A stretch of 64,000 nucleotides of DNA from Paraburkholderia fungorum (GCF_003610895.1 NZ_MCAS01000009.1:124001-188000), one strand, 5' to 3'; counted from the stretch's first letter, positions 1-14,767 are shown. Translations and numbers: made by a program. The notes: generated by a model from the sequence alone, not told the origin.

Positions 1-743
1 GTTCGGATGACGAAGCGAAGGCAATCGAACTCGCGCGTTCGTTCCCGGGTTTGTCGGGTATGGACCTCGCGAAGGTCGTGTCGACGAAGGAAACCTACGA
101 ATGGAACCAGACCGAATGGCGTCTGGGCTCCGGCTACGGTACGCAGAACGCACCGAAGTATCGCGTGGTCGCGTTCGATTACGGCGTGAAGTACAACATT
201 CTGCGCATGCTGGCCGAGCGCGGCTGCCACGTCACCGTGCTGCCGGCGCAAGCCTCGGCGGCTGACGCGCTGGCGCTCAACCCGGACGGCATCTTCCTGT
301 CGAACGGCCCTGGCGACCCGGAGCCGTGCGATTATGCGATTCAGGCCACCAAAGAACTGATCGAACGCGGCATCCCGACCTTCGGCATCTGCCTCGGCCA
401 CCAGATCATGGGCCTCGCCGTCGGCGCGAAGACCATGAAGATGAAGACGGGCCATCACGGCGCGAACCATCCGGTGAAGGATCTTGACGACGGCCGCGTG
501 GTCATCACGTCGCAGAACCACGGTTTTGCGGTCGACGCCGACACGCTGCCGGCCAATGCCAAGGCCACGCACATCTCGCTGTTCGACGGCACGCTGCAAG
601 GCTTCGCGTTGACCGACAAGCCGGCGTTCTGCTTCCAGGGCCACCCGGAAGCGTCGCCCGGTCCGCACGACATCGCCTATCTGTTCGACCGCTTCACTGC
701 GTTGATGGACGCGAAGAAGGCCGGTAAGACCGCAGCGGCATAA
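1..743 (+). CDS. carA: Carbamoyl-phosphate synthase small (glutaminase) subunit, 3' part
   Basis: The gene enters from the left edge. The reading frame is open from base 3 and gives 246 residues, roughly the last two thirds of a family of about 380 aa. A class I glutamine amidotransferase domain is plain: GICLGHQ carries the nucleophile Cys (codon at 390-392), and a later GHPE supplies the catalytic His and Glu. CarA hydrolyses glutamine and channels ammonia to CarB, which makes carbamoyl phosphate for pyrimidines and arginine in the cytosol. carB follows after a 164-bp gap on the same strand. The true start lies outside the window; the ATG at 51 is internal. Confidence 0.97.
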   Translation, partial: SDDEAKAIELARSFPGLSGMDLAKVVSTKETYEWNQTEWRLGSGYGTQNAPKYRVVAFDYGVKYNILRMLAERGCHVTVLPAQASAADALALNPDGIFLSNGPGDPEPCDYAIQATKELIERGIPTFGICLGHQIMGLAVGAKTMKMKTGHHGANHPVKDLDDGRVVITSQNHGFAVDADTLPANAKATHISLFDGTLQGFALTDKPAFCFQGHPEASPGPHDIAYLFDRFTALMDAKKAGKTAAA

Positions 744-907
744 ATAGCTTGTGAAGCGCCCCGGCGGCGCGCGGCTCGTCATGCAAGCAGCGCGATCAAT
801 GCGATCGACGCGAAGCACGGCGAGCCGCACAACACAGAGCAGAGCGCGCAACGTATCAACGCAGCGCGCCGACGGAAAGAATTCAGGAATACATTAGCGA
901 GAGCGTT

Positions 908-4162
<3,255 letters not shown>

Positions 4163-4192
4163 GGCTTCGAATACCTGTCCAAGATGTAAGTG

Positions 4193-4286
4193 CCGCGGTT
4201 AAGCGGCGTTCCGCAGGTGCTGTGGCCCGGGTTTTTGCCCGGAACGTCAGCCCCGCGGAATGCACTTAACCGCGGTGATTTTTTTT
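4193..4286 (+). terminator. Long inverted repeat plus U-tract in the carB-greA gap / greA leader
   Basis: An 11-bp perfect inverted repeat (ccgcggttaag 4193-4203, cttaaccgcgg 4265-4275) is followed by eight T at 4279-4286. A second hairpin, ccgggt/gcccgg around 4228-4243 with one G-U pair, sits inside the 61-nt loop. The T run ends 27 nt before the greA ATG. It may terminate carAB, act as an attenuator in the greA leader, or both. Escherichia coli greA has a leader terminator that releases the GraL RNA; equivalence here is inference only. Confidence 0.55.
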
Positions 4287-4313
4287 ACGGCTGTTTTTTG
4301 CATAGAGTTGTTT

Positions 4314-4790
4314 ATGAGCACTGTTCCATTGACGAAGCGCGGCGCGGAAATGTTGCGCGATGAATTGCAGCGCCTGAAATCGGTTGAGCGTCCCTCGGTG
4401 ATCAATTCGATCGCGGAAGCGCGTGCCCAGGGCGATCTGTCGGAAAACGCGGAATACGACGCGGCGAAGGAAAAGCAGGGCTTTATCGAAGGCCGTATTG
4501 CCGAAATCGAATCGAAGCTGGCCGGGGCGCAGGTGATCGATCCCTCGGCGGTCGAAGCGGACGGGCGCGTGGTGTTCGGCGCGACTGTCGAACTGGAAGA
4601 TCTGGATTCGGGCGCACCGGTCAAGTATCAGATCGTCGGCGACGACGAAGCGGACATCGACCACGGTTTGATCTCGATCAGCTCGCCTATCGCGCGCGCT
4701 TTGATCGGCAAGTCGGAAGGCGACGTTGCGTCGGTGCAGGCGCCGGGCGGCGTGCGCGAATACGAAATCATTGCGGTGAGCTACGTTTGA
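4314..4790 (+). CDS. greA: Transcription elongation factor GreA
   Basis: The 158-aa protein has the normal GreA length. The N-terminal half is a Glu/Arg-rich antiparallel coiled coil whose tip carries the acidic motif [12 protein letters not shown] (about residues 41-52). That tip places the residues that stimulate the RNA polymerase active site to cleave backtracked RNA. The C-terminal half (from about residue 80) is the FKBP-like domain that docks on polymerase. I chose the ATG at 4314 ([10 protein letters not shown]) because it matches the family start; an in-frame ATG at 4260 would add 18 residues encoded by the leader hairpin and U-tract. The DUF4149 gene follows directly. Confidence 0.96.
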   Translation: MSTVPLTKRGAEMLRDELQRLKSVERPSVINSIAEARAQGDLSENAEYDAAKEKQGFIEGRIAEIESKLAGAQVIDPSAVEADGRVVFGATVELEDLDSGAPVKYQIVGDDEADIDHGLISISSPIARALIGKSEGDVASVQAPGGVREYEIIAVSYV

Positions 4791-4810
4791 AGGCGGCTCC
4801 GGTATCCTTG

Positions 4811-5320
4811 ATGCCGCATCGTGTGTTCCGCCTGCTGACGGTGGCGTGGGTCGGTAGTCTGTTGACTATTGGCTATGCCGTCGCGCCGGTGCTGTTTACG
4901 TCGCTCGACCGCATGACGGCAGGCGCCGTGGCGGCGCAGCTGTTCCGCATCGAGGGTCTGTTGGGCGCGGTGTGCGGCATTTTGCTGCTGGTTCTGGCGA
5001 ACATCCTGGTTCGTCGCGGCAGCGATGCTTATCGCCGGTTGCGCTGGTTGATCGCCGGTATGCTGGTGTGCGTGCTGGTGGGGTACTTTGCCTTGCAGCC
5101 TTTCATGAATGCCATGCGCATCGCCGCGCTGGAAGCGGGCAGTGATGTCGGACACTCGGCTTATGCGACGCGCTTCGGCATCCTGCATGGCGTGTCGAGT
5201 CTGTTTTACCTGATCGAAAGCCTGCTGGGCGTGGCGCTGGTGTGGAAGCTGCCGGCAAGCTTGGGCGTCGTGACAGCGGAGCAGGGCGCACGTGGCGCCG
5301 CGGGGAAAGTAACCAGCTGA
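4811..5320 (+). CDS. DUF4149-type small integral membrane protein
   Basis: The 169-aa protein has four strong hydrophobic segments, about residues 6-28, 48-68, 80-100 and 130-150. This matches the DUF4149 family often found beside greA/yhbY in beta-proteobacteria. No catalytic motif is visible and the function is unknown. The frame can be extended to a TTG at 4787 that overlaps the greA stop codon, which would couple translation to greA. I prefer the ATG at 4811, but the choice is uncertain. The gene converges on yhbY and lies in the same direction as greA. Confidence 0.8.
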   Translation: MPHRVFRLLTVAWVGSLLTIGYAVAPVLFTSLDRMTAGAVAAQLFRIEGLLGAVCGILLLVLANILVRRGSDAYRRLRWLIAGMLVCVLVGYFALQPFMNAMRIAALEAGSDVGHSAYATRFGILHGVSSLFYLIESLLGVALVWKLPASLGVVTAEQGARGAAGKVTS

Positions 5321-5458
5321 GTGATTCAGCTGCGGCCTGCTGAAGCGGCTTTGTCTGTAGCGGTGGTTTGTAGCGTTGGTTTGTGACGCTACTCAGGCAG
5401 TTTTGCCCAAGTACTTCACGCCAAGGTGCGGACACCGCCCGCACCCATCATCATTCGC

Positions 5459-5989
5459 TTACTTCGACGACTGATGCGCGCGCTTCGCGCTGGTCTGGCG
5501 CTTCTTGGCGCGCTTGATGTTGCCGCCTTGCGTGACACGTTCATTGCCGCGCACCACGACCGCCTTTGCCTTCGGCTTGCGCATCGAGACTTCGCTGGGC
5601 TTTACCACCGTGACCACGCGCGGTGCGCGGCCTTTACCCGGTTTGGCTTCGACAGCCGCTTCGCGAGCGCTCGGCAGGGCGCCGCGCTTGGCCTTGGTGG
5701 CAGGTTGCACGGCTGCTTCCGGCTTCCAGATCACCAGCAGCTTGCCGATATGCTGGATCGGCGCGGCGTTCAGCTTGTCGCAGATTTGTTCGTAGATGGC
5801 GATGCGCTCTTCGCGCTCGTCGCCGAATACGCGGATTTTGATCAGTTGATGCGCGCCAAGGTGAACCTTGATTTCCGACAGCACAGCGTCGGTCAAGCCT
5901 TCGGCGCCGACGAGCACGACCGGTTTGAGCGCATGTGCCTGGGAGCGCAACTCGGCGCGTTGGTCGGAAGAGACTTTAAGGGCTGGCAT
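5459..5989 (-). CDS. yhbY: YhbY-type CRM-domain RNA-binding protein with basic tail
   Basis: Residues 1 to about 97 form a CRM (CRS1-YhbY) domain, recognisable from RAELRSQAHALKPVVLVG and the following KIRVFGDEREER. In characterised bacteria this domain associates with pre-50S particles. The 176-aa length is nearly twice that of E. coli YhbY. The extra C-terminal ~80 residues are rich in Lys, Arg and Ala and probably disordered, which is usual in Burkholderia homologues. The gene is divergent from rlmE, another 50S maturation factor, with 182 bp between them, so a shared ribosome-assembly role is reasonable. Confidence 0.9.
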   Translation of the reverse strand: MPALKVSSDQRAELRSQAHALKPVVLVGAEGLTDAVLSEIKVHLGAHQLIKIRVFGDEREERIAIYEQICDKLNAAPIQHIGKLLVIWKPEAAVQPATKAKRGALPSAREAAVEAKPGKGRAPRVVTVVKPSEVSMRKPKAKAVVVRGNERVTQGGNIKRAKKRQTSAKRAHQSSK

Positions 5990-6171
5990 GGAAAGTGGGA
6001 GACTCGACTAAAATGGCGGCACCTGCATTTCCGAGAGATTCGGCCAATAGCGCAGGGCGGCGCGTCAGAACAACAGAATCGCGGATGACTGCCAGTTTTG
6101 GCGGTGGCCGCGCGAATTAACCGCGTATTATCCCCTAAAGCGCCACATTTCGCAGCAAGAGTTCACCTTTA

Positions 6172-6834
6172 ATGGCAAAAAACAAGTTCAACACGGCGTG
6201 GTTGCATGATCACATCAACGACCCGTACGTCAAAATGGCGCAGCGGGAGGGCTATCGCGCCCGTGCAGCCTACAAGCTGAAGGAAATCGACGAGCAGGAC
6301 AAGCTGATCCGTCCGGGTCAGGTGATTGTCGACCTCGGTTCGGTGCCGGGCAGCTGGAGCCAGTACGCCCGTAACAAACTCGCCAAAGGCGCGCAGCGCG
6401 ACGCCGAGCGCGAAGGCGGTATCGACGGCACGATCATCGCGCTGGACATTCTGCCGATGGAGCCGATCGCCGACGTCCACTTCATTCAGGGCGACTTCCG
6501 CGAAGACTCGGTTCTCGAACAACTCGAAGAATTAGTCGGAGAGCGCCAGGTTGATCTTGTAATTTCGGATATGGCGCCCAACCTGTCGGGAGTGGCGGTC
6601 GCGGATGCCGCGCGAATCGAGCATCTGTGCGATATCGCGATGGAATTCTCGCAAAACCACCTGAAGCCGGATGGCGCCCTTTTAGTCAAATGTTTTCACG
6701 GCAGCGGTTATAGCCAGATTGTCGAAAAGTTCAAGCGTCAGTTCAAGGTGGTGGCGGCCCGCAAGCCGAAAGCCTCGCGGGATAAGTCGTCAGAAACATT
6801 TATTTTGGGTAAGCATCTCAAGCGGCCCGCATAG
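6172..6834 (+). CDS. rlmE: 23S rRNA (uridine-2552) 2'-O-methyltransferase RlmE/FtsJ
   Basis: The 220-aa protein is a Rossmann-fold SAM-dependent methyltransferase. The SAM-binding stretch is [16 protein letters not shown]. The K-D-K-E catalytic tetrad can be assigned to K in [12 protein letters not shown] in [11 protein letters not shown] in [10 protein letters not shown] and E in SSETFILG. RlmE methylates U2552 in the A loop of 23S rRNA at a late stage of 50S assembly. ftsH follows on the same strand, an old and conserved pairing in proteobacteria. The start [10 protein letters not shown] is the family start. Confidence 0.96.
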   Translation: MAKNKFNTAWLHDHINDPYVKMAQREGYRARAAYKLKEIDEQDKLIRPGQVIVDLGSVPGSWSQYARNKLAKGAQRDAEREGGIDGTIIALDILPMEPIADVHFIQGDFREDSVLEQLEELVGERQVDLVISDMAPNLSGVAVADAARIEHLCDIAMEFSQNHLKPDGALLVKCFHGSGYSQIVEKFKRQFKVVAARKPKASRDKSSETFILGKHLKRPA

Positions 6835-7023
6835 GCGCGCTGCAGGAAGGTTCCGCATCTGCCGATAATGTGCCCGAGGCGCTGGAAATTGCTGCGCCGA
6901 TGGTCCGCTACACTATTTATGTGGTAGCGAAACCTTATGGCAGGGGTCTGCGGACTGGATTAGAATGCTTTCGTGGTGCCGCAAGGCAAATGTAGGCGCC
7001 CGTCTAAGTGAAGGAGTGGTGCT

Positions 7024-8913
7024 TTGAACAACAATATGTTTTCGAAAGCAGCAGTGTGGCTGGTTATCGCACTGGTGCTATTTACGGTGTTCAAGCAGTT
7101 CGACAAGCCCCGTGTCCAGGAAGGTGTCTCCTATTCGCAGTTCATGGACGACGCGAAGAACGGCAAAGTCAAGAACGTCATTGTCCAGGGGCGGAACCTC
7201 ACGGTCACTCCAGCAGACGGCCAGAAGTACCAGATCGTGTCACCTGGCGACATCTGGATGGTCGGCGATCTGATGAAGTATGGCGTTCAGGTGAGCGGCA
7301 AGGCTGACGACGAACCCAATGCGCTGGTGTCCGCGCTGTATTACCTCGGACCGACGATCCTGATCATCGGGTTCTGGTTCTACATGATGCGACAGATGCA
7401 GGGGGGTGGGAAAGGCGGTGCGTTCTCGTTCGGTAAATCCCGTGCACGTCTGATCGACGAAAACAACAACGCAATCAATTTCACCGACGTCGCCGGTTGC
7501 GACGAAGCCAAGGAAGAAGTCTCCGAACTGGTCGACTTCCTGCGCGATCCGCAGAAGTTCCAGAAGCTGGGTGGCCGCATTCCGCGCGGCGTGCTGCTGG
7601 TCGGCCCGCCGGGAACCGGTAAGACGCTGCTGGCGCGTGCTATCGCCGGTGAGGCGAAGGTGCCGTTCTTCAGCATCTCGGGTTCGGACTTCGTGGAAAT
7701 GTTCGTGGGTGTCGGCGCGGCTCGTGTGCGCGACATGTTCGAGCAGGCCAAGAAGCACGCACCGTGTATCGTGTTCATCGACGAAATCGACGCGGTTGGC
7801 CGTCATCGCGGCGCCGGCATGGGCGGCGGTAACGACGAACGCGAACAGACCTTGAACCAGATGCTGGTCGAGATGGACGGCTTCGAAGCGAACTCGGGCG
7901 TGATCGTGATCGCTGCCACGAACCGTTCTGACGTGCTGGACAAGGCGCTGCTGCGTCCGGGCCGTTTCGACCGTCAGGTGTACGTCGGTCTGCCGGACAT
8001 CCGCGGCCGCGAACACATCATGAAGGTTCACCTGCGCAAGGTGCCGATTTCGAACGACGTCGACGCAGCGGTCATCGCACGCGGCACGCCGGGCTTCTCC
8101 GGCGCCGATCTGGCGAACCTGGTCAACGAGGCTGCATTGTTCGCGGCTCGCCGTGGCAAGCGCATCGTCGAAATGAACGACTTCGAAGACGCGAAAGACA
8201 AGATTTTCATGGGTCCGGAGCGCAAGTCGGCCGTGATTCGCGAAGAATCGAAGCGTGCCACCGCGTATCACGAATCGGGTCACGCAGTCATTGCCAAGCT
8301 GTTGCCGAAGGCCGATCCGGTGCACAAGGTCACGATCATCCCGCGCGGCCGTGCGCTGGGCGTCACGTGGCAGTTGCCGGAGCATGACAACGAAACGTAT
8401 TCGAAGGACTACCTGCTGGACCGCCTCGCGATCCTGTTCGGTGGCCGCGTCGCGGAAGAGCTGTTCCTGAACCTGATCAGCACCGGCGCATCGGATGACT
8501 TCAACAAGGCAACGGCGACCGCCCGCGCCATGGTGGCTCGCTTCGGCATGACGGACGCGCTCGGACCGATGGTCTACGTGGACGACGAAAACGACGCAAC
8601 GCCGTTTGGCCGCGGCTTCACGCGGACCATTTCGGAAGCGACGCAGCAAAAGGTCGACGCGGAAATCCGCCGCGTGCTGGACGAGCAGTACAACCTCGCC
8701 AAGCGCCTGCTGGACGAGAACCGCGACAAGGTCGAAGCGATGACCGCCGCACTGATGGAGTGGGAAACGATCGACGCCGATCAGATCAACGACATCATGG
8801 CAGGCCGTCCGCCGCGTTCGCCGAAGAGCTCGCCGCCGTCGGCAAGCGACGCCTCGTCGGGCGGTAGCCCGGGCACCGAGGTCAAGCCGGGCAGCGCGAC
8901 CGCGCCGGCCTGA
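7024..8913 (+). CDS. ftsH: ATP-dependent zinc metalloprotease FtsH
   Basis: The 629-aa protein has two N-terminal membrane segments (about 8-24 and 105-125) flanking a periplasmic loop. A AAA+ domain follows with Walker A GPPGTGKT (near residue 194), Walker B VFIDEID and the SRH region [20 protein letters not shown]. An M41 protease domain carries the HESGH zinc site near residue 416. FtsH degrades membrane and regulatory proteins as a hexamer in the inner membrane. The start is a TTG, chosen because AAGGAG at 7011-7016 lies 7 nt upstream and the product then begins [12 protein letters not shown] as in relatives. A strong terminator follows the stop codon. Confidence 0.97.
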   Translation: MNNNMFSKAAVWLVIALVLFTVFKQFDKPRVQEGVSYSQFMDDAKNGKVKNVIVQGRNLTVTPADGQKYQIVSPGDIWMVGDLMKYGVQVSGKADDEPNALVSALYYLGPTILIIGFWFYMMRQMQGGGKGGAFSFGKSRARLIDENNNAINFTDVAGCDEAKEEVSELVDFLRDPQKFQKLGGRIPRGVLLVGPPGTGKTLLARAIAGEAKVPFFSISGSDFVEMFVGVGAARVRDMFEQAKKHAPCIVFIDEIDAVGRHRGAGMGGGNDEREQTLNQMLVEMDGFEANSGVIVIAATNRSDVLDKALLRPGRFDRQVYVGLPDIRGREHIMKVHLRKVPISNDVDAAVIARGTPGFSGADLANLVNEAALFAARRGKRIVEMNDFEDAKDKIFMGPERKSAVIREESKRATAYHESGHAVIAKLLPKADPVHKVTIIPRGRALGVTWQLPEHDNETYSKDYLLDRLAILFGGRVAEELFLNLISTGASDDFNKATATARAMVARFGMTDALGPMVYVDDENDATPFGRGFTRTISEATQQKVDAEIRRVLDEQYNLAKRLLDENRDKVEAMTAALMEWETIDADQINDIMAGRPPRSPKSSPPSASDASSGGSPGTEVKPGSATAPA

Positions 8914-8933
8914 TAGGCGACCAGTAGAAAGTG

Positions 8934-8964
8934 CGGGCCGGTGTGTTTCACACCGGCCCGTTTT
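8934..8964 (+). terminator. Rho-independent terminator after ftsH
   Basis: A perfect 12-bp stem (cgggccggtgtg 8934-8945 with cacaccggcccg 8949-8960) closes a TTT loop and is followed by TTTT. It ends ftsH transcription and excludes the GTG at 8931 as the start of folP, since that start would lie in the terminator. Confidence 0.9.
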
Positions 8965-8981
8965 GCATTTATCTGTTTTAC

Positions 8982-9896
8982 GTGATTGAACGCTACGTGC
9001 CGAAAGTCGAATTTCCTTCTCTTCCCATTCCCGAACCGCTGCAATGCGGCCGCTTCAAGCTGACCTTTGAACGCCCCCTGGTCATGGGCATCCTGAACGT
9101 CACGCCTGATTCTTTTTCCGATGGCGGTCAGTACGCGATGCGCGGCGATGCATTGCGCCAGGCCGAACGCATGCTGCTCGACGGCGCGGACATCATCGAT
9201 ATCGGCGGCGAGTCGACCCGCCCGGGCGCACCGCCCGTGCCGCTCGAGGAAGAACTGGAGCGGGTGATCCCACTGGTTGAACTGCTGCACGGCGCGAATG
9301 TGCCGCTGTCAGTCGACACGTACAAGCCGGAAGTGATGCGCCGCGCGCTGGCCGCTGGCGCCGATCTGATCAATGACGTCTGGGGCTTCCGGATGCCCGG
9401 CGCCGTCGATGCAGTGCGCGACAGCGAGTGCGGTTTGTGCGTGATGCATATGTTGGGTGAGCCGCAGACCATGCAGCTTCGTGAACCCGACTATCAGGAC
9501 GTGGTGAGCGAGGTGCGGCAGTTTCTCGAAGCACGGGTGGCAACACTGCAGCAGGCGGGCATTGCCCGTGCGCGTATCAGCGTGGATCCGGGCTTCGGCT
9601 TCGGCAAGTCGGTGGTTGAACACAATTACGCACTGCTTGCGCATCTGCCCGATGCGGCGCCGCGCGCCGAGTCGCCGTATCCGATTCTCGCGGGCATGTC
9701 ACGCAAGTCGATGGTCGGCGCGGTCGTTGGACGTCCGGCGCCGGAGCGCGTCGCCGGCAGCATTGCCGCGGCAGTGTGCGCCGCCGGGCGCGGCGCGGCC
9801 ATTCTGCGCGTGCACGATGTCGCGCAAACAGTGGATGCATTGAAAGTATGGGCAGCCATGCGCGACGCGGCGAACCACAGCCGCGCGCGTGCCTGA
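8982..9896 (+). CDS. folP: Dihydropteroate synthase
   Basis: This TIM-barrel enzyme joins para-aminobenzoate to the pterin pyrophosphate in folate synthesis and is the sulfonamide target. Diagnostic motifs are MGILNVTPDSFSDGG near the N-terminus, IGGESTRPGAP, and DPGFGFGKSVVEHNYALL for pterin binding. The start is uncertain. No ATG precedes the core motif, no clear Shine-Dalgarno is visible, and I chose the GTG at 8982 (a GTG at 8997 is also possible). With it the product is 304 aa, close to the family length. glmM follows after 29 bp, the usual folP-glmM pair. Confidence 0.93.
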   Translation: MIERYVPKVEFPSLPIPEPLQCGRFKLTFERPLVMGILNVTPDSFSDGGQYAMRGDALRQAERMLLDGADIIDIGGESTRPGAPPVPLEEELERVIPLVELLHGANVPLSVDTYKPEVMRRALAAGADLINDVWGFRMPGAVDAVRDSECGLCVMHMLGEPQTMQLREPDYQDVVSEVRQFLEARVATLQQAGIARARISVDPGFGFGKSVVEHNYALLAHLPDAAPRAESPYPILAGMSRKSMVGAVVGRPAPERVAGSIAAAVCAAGRGAAILRVHDVAQTVDALKVWAAMRDAANHSRARA

Positions 9897-9925
9897 CCCC
9901 AAAAAGCCAAGGAGGAACATAAAAG

Positions 9926-11284
<1,359 letters not shown>

Positions 11285-11306
11285 ACTGCGCATGCCCACG
11301 GGGTGG

Positions 11307-11333
11307 CGGGGCGGCTCCCAATGAGTCGCCCCG
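11307..11333 (+). terminator. Stem-loop after glmM, possible terminator
   Basis: The arms cggggcggct (11307-11316) and agtcgccccg (11324-11333) pair over 10 bp with one G-U and enclose a 7-nt loop, 22 nt after the glmM stop codon. There is no T run, so it may act only as a 3' stabiliser or with Rho. The rest of 11285-11553 shows no credible gene; a 60-codon frame at 11303 runs through the hairpin. Confidence 0.4.
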
Positions 11334-11553
11334 TCAGCCGCCCCGTCATCTGGCCGCTCCCTGCGCGAGCCGGGCTGCCAATATTCCGGGCGCTCCTTCG
11401 GCCAACCGACCCGCAAAGCGGCCTATGTCCGCACCCCAACCCGCGCGCAAACGTTCGCGCCTCATTTTTTTCGTCTAATCTGTAATGCGACGCTCGCAAC
11501 TCTGCGAAATCGACGCTTTTTCCGCGTAAACGCCTTTCACCTTAGTAATCCCA

Positions 11554-11608
11554 CTGTCACATCCGTTTCACGGTTAGTCACGTTACTGTCACAAAGAGAC
11601 CCTAAGCT
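11554..11608 (+). promoter_or_regulatory. Tandem PHO boxes and -10 of the pst promoter
   Basis: Four 7-bp repeats lie on one face of the helix: CTGTCAC 11554, GTTTCAC 11565, TAGTCAC 11575 and CTGTCAC 11586. They form two PHO boxes of the known 7+4+7 design (consensus half CTGTCAT). A -10-like TAAGCT at 11603-11608 begins 10 bp after the second box, the spacing at which PhoB replaces a -35 element. The pstS ATG is 67 nt beyond the last repeat. Phosphate starvation should therefore activate pstS through PhoB, encoded 5 kb downstream. Confidence 0.8.
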
Positions 11609-11658
11609 TCGCGGTGTTCGTGTTATTTGCTCACACCGCTCACACCCTTGGAGGTCTC

Positions 11659-12690
11659 ATGAAATTGATGCAAACCGTGTTCGCTGGCGTCGCTGGCGCG
11701 CTTTTCGCGATGGCAGCGCAAGCCGCAGACATCACCGGCGCGGGCAGCACCTTCGCAGCTCCGATCTACACGAAGTGGGCTGATGCCTACCAGAAGTCGG
11801 GTGGCGGCAAGGTCAACTATCAAGGTATTGGTTCGTCGGGTGGTATCAAGCAGATCATCGCGAAGACGGTCGACTTCGCCGGTTCGGACGCTCCGCTGAA
11901 GGACGACGAACTCGCCAAGGAAGGCCTGTTCCAGTTCCCGACGGTTGTCGGCGGCGTGGTGCCGGTTGTCAACGTGCCGGGCGTGGCGGCGGGCGAACTG
12001 ACCCTGTCGGGCGAAGTGCTCGGCGACATCTACCTGGGCAAGATCAAGAAGTGGAACGATCCGGCGATCGTTGCGCTGAACCCGAAGGCTAAGCTGCCGG
12101 ATACCGACATCGCCGTGGTTCGCCGCGCCGACGGTTCGGGCACCAGCTTCATCTGGACGAACTACCTGTCGAAGGTCAACGCTGACTGGAAGTCGAAGGT
12201 CGGTGAAGGTTCGACGGTCAACTGGCCGACGGGTACGGGCGGCAAGGGCAACGACGGCGTCGCAGCCTTCGTGCAACGTCTGCCGGGCGCAATCGGCTAC
12301 GTGGAATGGGCGTACGCGAAGCAGAACAAGATGACGTACGTCGGCCTGAAGAATTCGTCGGGCACGGTGGTCGAGCCGAAGACGGACACGTTCAAGGCAG
12401 CGGCAGCGGGCGCGGACTGGTCGAAGTCGTTCTACCAGATCCTGACGAACGAGCCGGGCAAGAACGCATGGCCGATCGTCGGCGCAACGTTCGTGCTGCT
12501 GCACACGGCGCAGGACAAGCCGGCGCAAGGCACGGAAACGCTGAAGTTCTTCGACTGGGCGTTCAAGAATGGCTCGCAGGCTGCGAACGATCTGGACTAC
12601 ATCTCGCTGCCGGAATCGGTTGTGTCGGAAATCCGCACGAAGTGGAAGGCGCAGGTGAAGGACGCGGCTGGCAAGGCTATCGCTGACTAA
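11659..12690 (+). CDS. pstS: Periplasmic phosphate-binding protein PstS
   Basis: The 343-aa protein has a clean signal peptide ([20 protein letters not shown], cleavage after QAA or QA near residue 22). Mature phosphate-ligand motifs follow: [21 protein letters not shown] and [12 protein letters not shown]. It captures inorganic phosphate in the periplasm for PstCAB. I chose the ATG at 11659 because GGAGG lies just upstream (11650-11654) and the signal peptide then starts properly; an upstream in-frame start at 11614 is unlikely. It is the first gene of the PHO-box-driven operon and is separated from pstC by a stem-loop. Confidence 0.97.
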   Translation: MKLMQTVFAGVAGALFAMAAQAADITGAGSTFAAPIYTKWADAYQKSGGGKVNYQGIGSSGGIKQIIAKTVDFAGSDAPLKDDELAKEGLFQFPTVVGGVVPVVNVPGVAAGELTLSGEVLGDIYLGKIKKWNDPAIVALNPKAKLPDTDIAVVRRADGSGTSFIWTNYLSKVNADWKSKVGEGSTVNWPTGTGGKGNDGVAAFVQRLPGAIGYVEWAYAKQNKMTYVGLKNSSGTVVEPKTDTFKAAAAGADWSKSFYQILTNEPGKNAWPIVGATFVLLHTAQDKPAQGTETLKFFDWAFKNGSQAANDLDYISLPESVVSEIRTKWKAQVKDAAGKAIAD

Positions 12691-12724
12691 GCGACGCCGT
12701 AAGCAGTAGGCATTGCGCAAGACA

Positions 12725-12752
12725 TTGGCCGTCCTCAGTCGAGGACGGCCAA
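12725..12752 (+). repeat. Perfect 12-bp stem-loop between pstS and pstC
   Basis: The arms ttggccgtcctc (12725-12736) and gaggacggccaa (12741-12752) are perfectly complementary around a 4-nt loop. No T run follows. Such a structure may protect the pstS mRNA 3' end or reduce read-through, so that the abundant binding protein is made in excess of the permease. That role is inferred from other binding-protein operons. Confidence 0.75.
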
Positions 12753-12855
12753 TGGCATTACCCCGGCACTAGCCAGCATTAGCGAACATTAGCCAGCAAC
12801 ACCGGCCGCACGACAAGTGTCATGCGGCAACTGGAAACAGGTCCATCAGGCTCTC

Positions 12856-13857
12856 ATGTCCGATATCCAATTAGCGTCTGGCGCGTCGAGGTCGACACCG
12901 CCCGGCAGCGCGTCGCAGCAGAAAGCTCCCAGCCGCGCCGGCGACGTCATTTTCGGCGGCCTTGCCCGTCTCGCCGCCATCATCACCCTGCTGCTGCTCG
13001 GCGGCATCATCGTTTCACTGGTCGTCGCGTCCATGCCGTCGATCAAGCAGTTCGGGCTCTCGTTCCTGTGGACCGCCGACTGGGATCCACCTAGCAAGCA
13101 ATTCGGCGCACTGGTGCCCATTTACGGCACGATCGCGACCTCGCTCATTGCACTCATCATCGCGGTGCCTGTCAGCTTCGGCATCGCGCTTTTCCTGACG
13201 GAACTCGCGCCCGCGTGGCTGCGCCGGCCGCTTGGCATCGCCATCGAGCTGCTCGCCGCGATCCCGTCGATCGTCTACGGCATGTGGGGCCTGCTGGTGT
13301 TCGCGCCGATTTTCGCGACCTGGTTCGAGAAGCCCCTCGGCGCCGTGCTGGGCGGCATCCCGTTCGTCGGCGCGCTGTTTCAGGGGGCGCCGATCGGCAT
13401 TGGCATCCTGTGCGCCGGGGTCATTCTCGCGATCATGATCATTCCGTACATCGCCTCGGTGATGCGCGACGTGTTCGAAGTCACGCCTGTTCTGCTCAAG
13501 GAATCGGCCTACGGCATCGGCTGCACGACCTGGGAAGTGATGTGGAAGATCGTGCTGCCCTTCACCAAGAGTGGTGTGATCGGCGGCGTCATGCTCGGCC
13601 TCGGTCGCGCGCTCGGCGAAACGATGGCCGTCACGTTCGTGATCGGCAACACCAATCTGCTCGATAACGTCTCGCTGTTTTCGCCGGGCAACAGTATTAC
13701 CTCGGCGCTCGCCAACGAATTCGCGGAAGCGGATCCTGGTCTGCATACGTCGGCGCTGATGGAGCTCGGCTTGATCCTGTTTGTGATTACTTTCATCGTG
13801 CTGGCAATCTCGAAGATCATGCTGCTTCGCCTCGAAAAAGGGGAGGGCGCGAAATGA
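12856..13857 (+). CDS. pstC: Phosphate ABC transporter permease PstC
   Basis: The 333-aa inner-membrane protein has about six transmembrane segments: one near residues 37-62, then five between about 90 and 325. The binding-protein-dependent permease loop (EAA-like) is around [19 protein letters not shown]. It forms the translocation channel with PstA. The ATG at 12856 gives the family-like start MSDIQLASG; the longer frame from 12817 lacks support. The stop codon overlaps the pstA start by 4 bp (ATGA), which indicates translational coupling. Confidence 0.96.
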   Translation: MSDIQLASGASRSTPPGSASQQKAPSRAGDVIFGGLARLAAIITLLLLGGIIVSLVVASMPSIKQFGLSFLWTADWDPPSKQFGALVPIYGTIATSLIALIIAVPVSFGIALFLTELAPAWLRRPLGIAIELLAAIPSIVYGMWGLLVFAPIFATWFEKPLGAVLGGIPFVGALFQGAPIGIGILCAGVILAIMIIPYIASVMRDVFEVTPVLLKESAYGIGCTTWEVMWKIVLPFTKSGVIGGVMLGLGRALGETMAVTFVIGNTNLLDNVSLFSPGNSITSALANEFAEADPGLHTSALMELGLILFVITFIVLAISKIMLLRLEKGEGAK

Positions 13858-14750
13858 GCCAGCCCACCTTGAATATGCCGGGTTCGCACGATGCCGACGC
13901 GCTCGAAGCAATGCGCGTGCGTCTGCAAGGCCGCCGCCGCGCGAAGAATGCGCTGGCGCTGACCATGTCGCTCGCGGCCATGGCGTTCGGCCTGTTGTGG
14001 CTGGTGTGGATTCTTTATACGACGCTGCGCCTCGGTATCGGCGGCCTGTCGATCGAATTGTTCACGCAGTCCACGCCGCCGCCGAACACCGATGGCGGCG
14101 GTCTCGCCAACGCGATTGTCGGCAGCCTGATGCTGGTTGCGCTCGCAACTTTCGTCGGCACGCCGATCGGCATTCTGGCAGGCGTCTATCTCGCCGAGTA
14201 CGGTCAGAAGGGCTGGCTTGCCAGCATCACGCGTTTCATCAACGACATCCTGTTGTCGGCGCCGTCGATCGTGGTCGGTCTGTTCGTCTATGCGCTGGTT
14301 GTCGCGAAGATGGGGCACTTCAGCGGTTGGGCCGGCGTGTTCGCGCTCGCGCTGTTGCAGATTCCGATCGTGATCCGCACCACGGAGAACATGCTGAAAC
14401 TCGTGCCGAACGCGCTGCGTGAAGCCGCTTTCGCACTTGGCACGCCGAAGTGGAAGATGGTGATGTCGATCACGCTAAAGGCGTCGATCGCAGGCATTAT
14501 CACCGGTGTCCTGCTGGGCGTTGCGCGCATTGCCGGCGAAACCGCGCCGCTGTTGTTCACGGCATTGTCGAATCAGTTCTTCTCGATGGACATGAACCAG
14601 CCGGTCGCGAACCTGCCGGTCACGATCTACAAGTTCGCGATGAGCCCGTTTGCGCAATGGCAATCGCTTGCATGGGCCGGTGTCTTCCTGATCACGCTCG
14701 CAGTGCTGGGATTGAACATCCTCGCGCGATCGATCTTTTCGAATAAGTAA
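13854..14750 (+). CDS. pstA: Phosphate ABC transporter permease PstA
   Basis: The 298-aa partner permease of PstC has about six hydrophobic segments. The first is near residues 40-62, and the conserved cytoplasmic loop is [26 protein letters not shown]. It overlaps pstC by ATGA and is followed after 17 bp by pstB. Together the three products make the high-affinity phosphate importer that also signals sufficiency to PhoR through PhoU. Confidence 0.96.
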   Translation: MSQPTLNMPGSHDADALEAMRVRLQGRRRAKNALALTMSLAAMAFGLLWLVWILYTTLRLGIGGLSIELFTQSTPPPNTDGGGLANAIVGSLMLVALATFVGTPIGILAGVYLAEYGQKGWLASITRFINDILLSAPSIVVGLFVYALVVAKMGHFSGWAGVFALALLQIPIVIRTTENMLKLVPNALREAAFALGTPKWKMVMSITLKASIAGIITGVLLGVARIAGETAPLLFTALSNQFFSMDMNQPVANLPVTIYKFAMSPFAQWQSLAWAGVFLITLAVLGLNILARSIFSNK

Positions 14751-14767
14751 GGGCGGAGTGTAATCCG

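Noticed and set aside
781..897. A 38-codon frame between carA and carB.
   Set aside because: It has no ribosome site and a low-complexity Arg/Ser/Thr product; at most a leader peptide.
8931..8981. GTG at 8931 as the folP start.
   Set aside because: It lies at the base of the ftsH terminator stem and adds residues with no family match.
11303..11485. A 60-codon frame between glmM and pstS.
   Set aside because: It runs through the post-glmM stem-loop and its product is repetitive.
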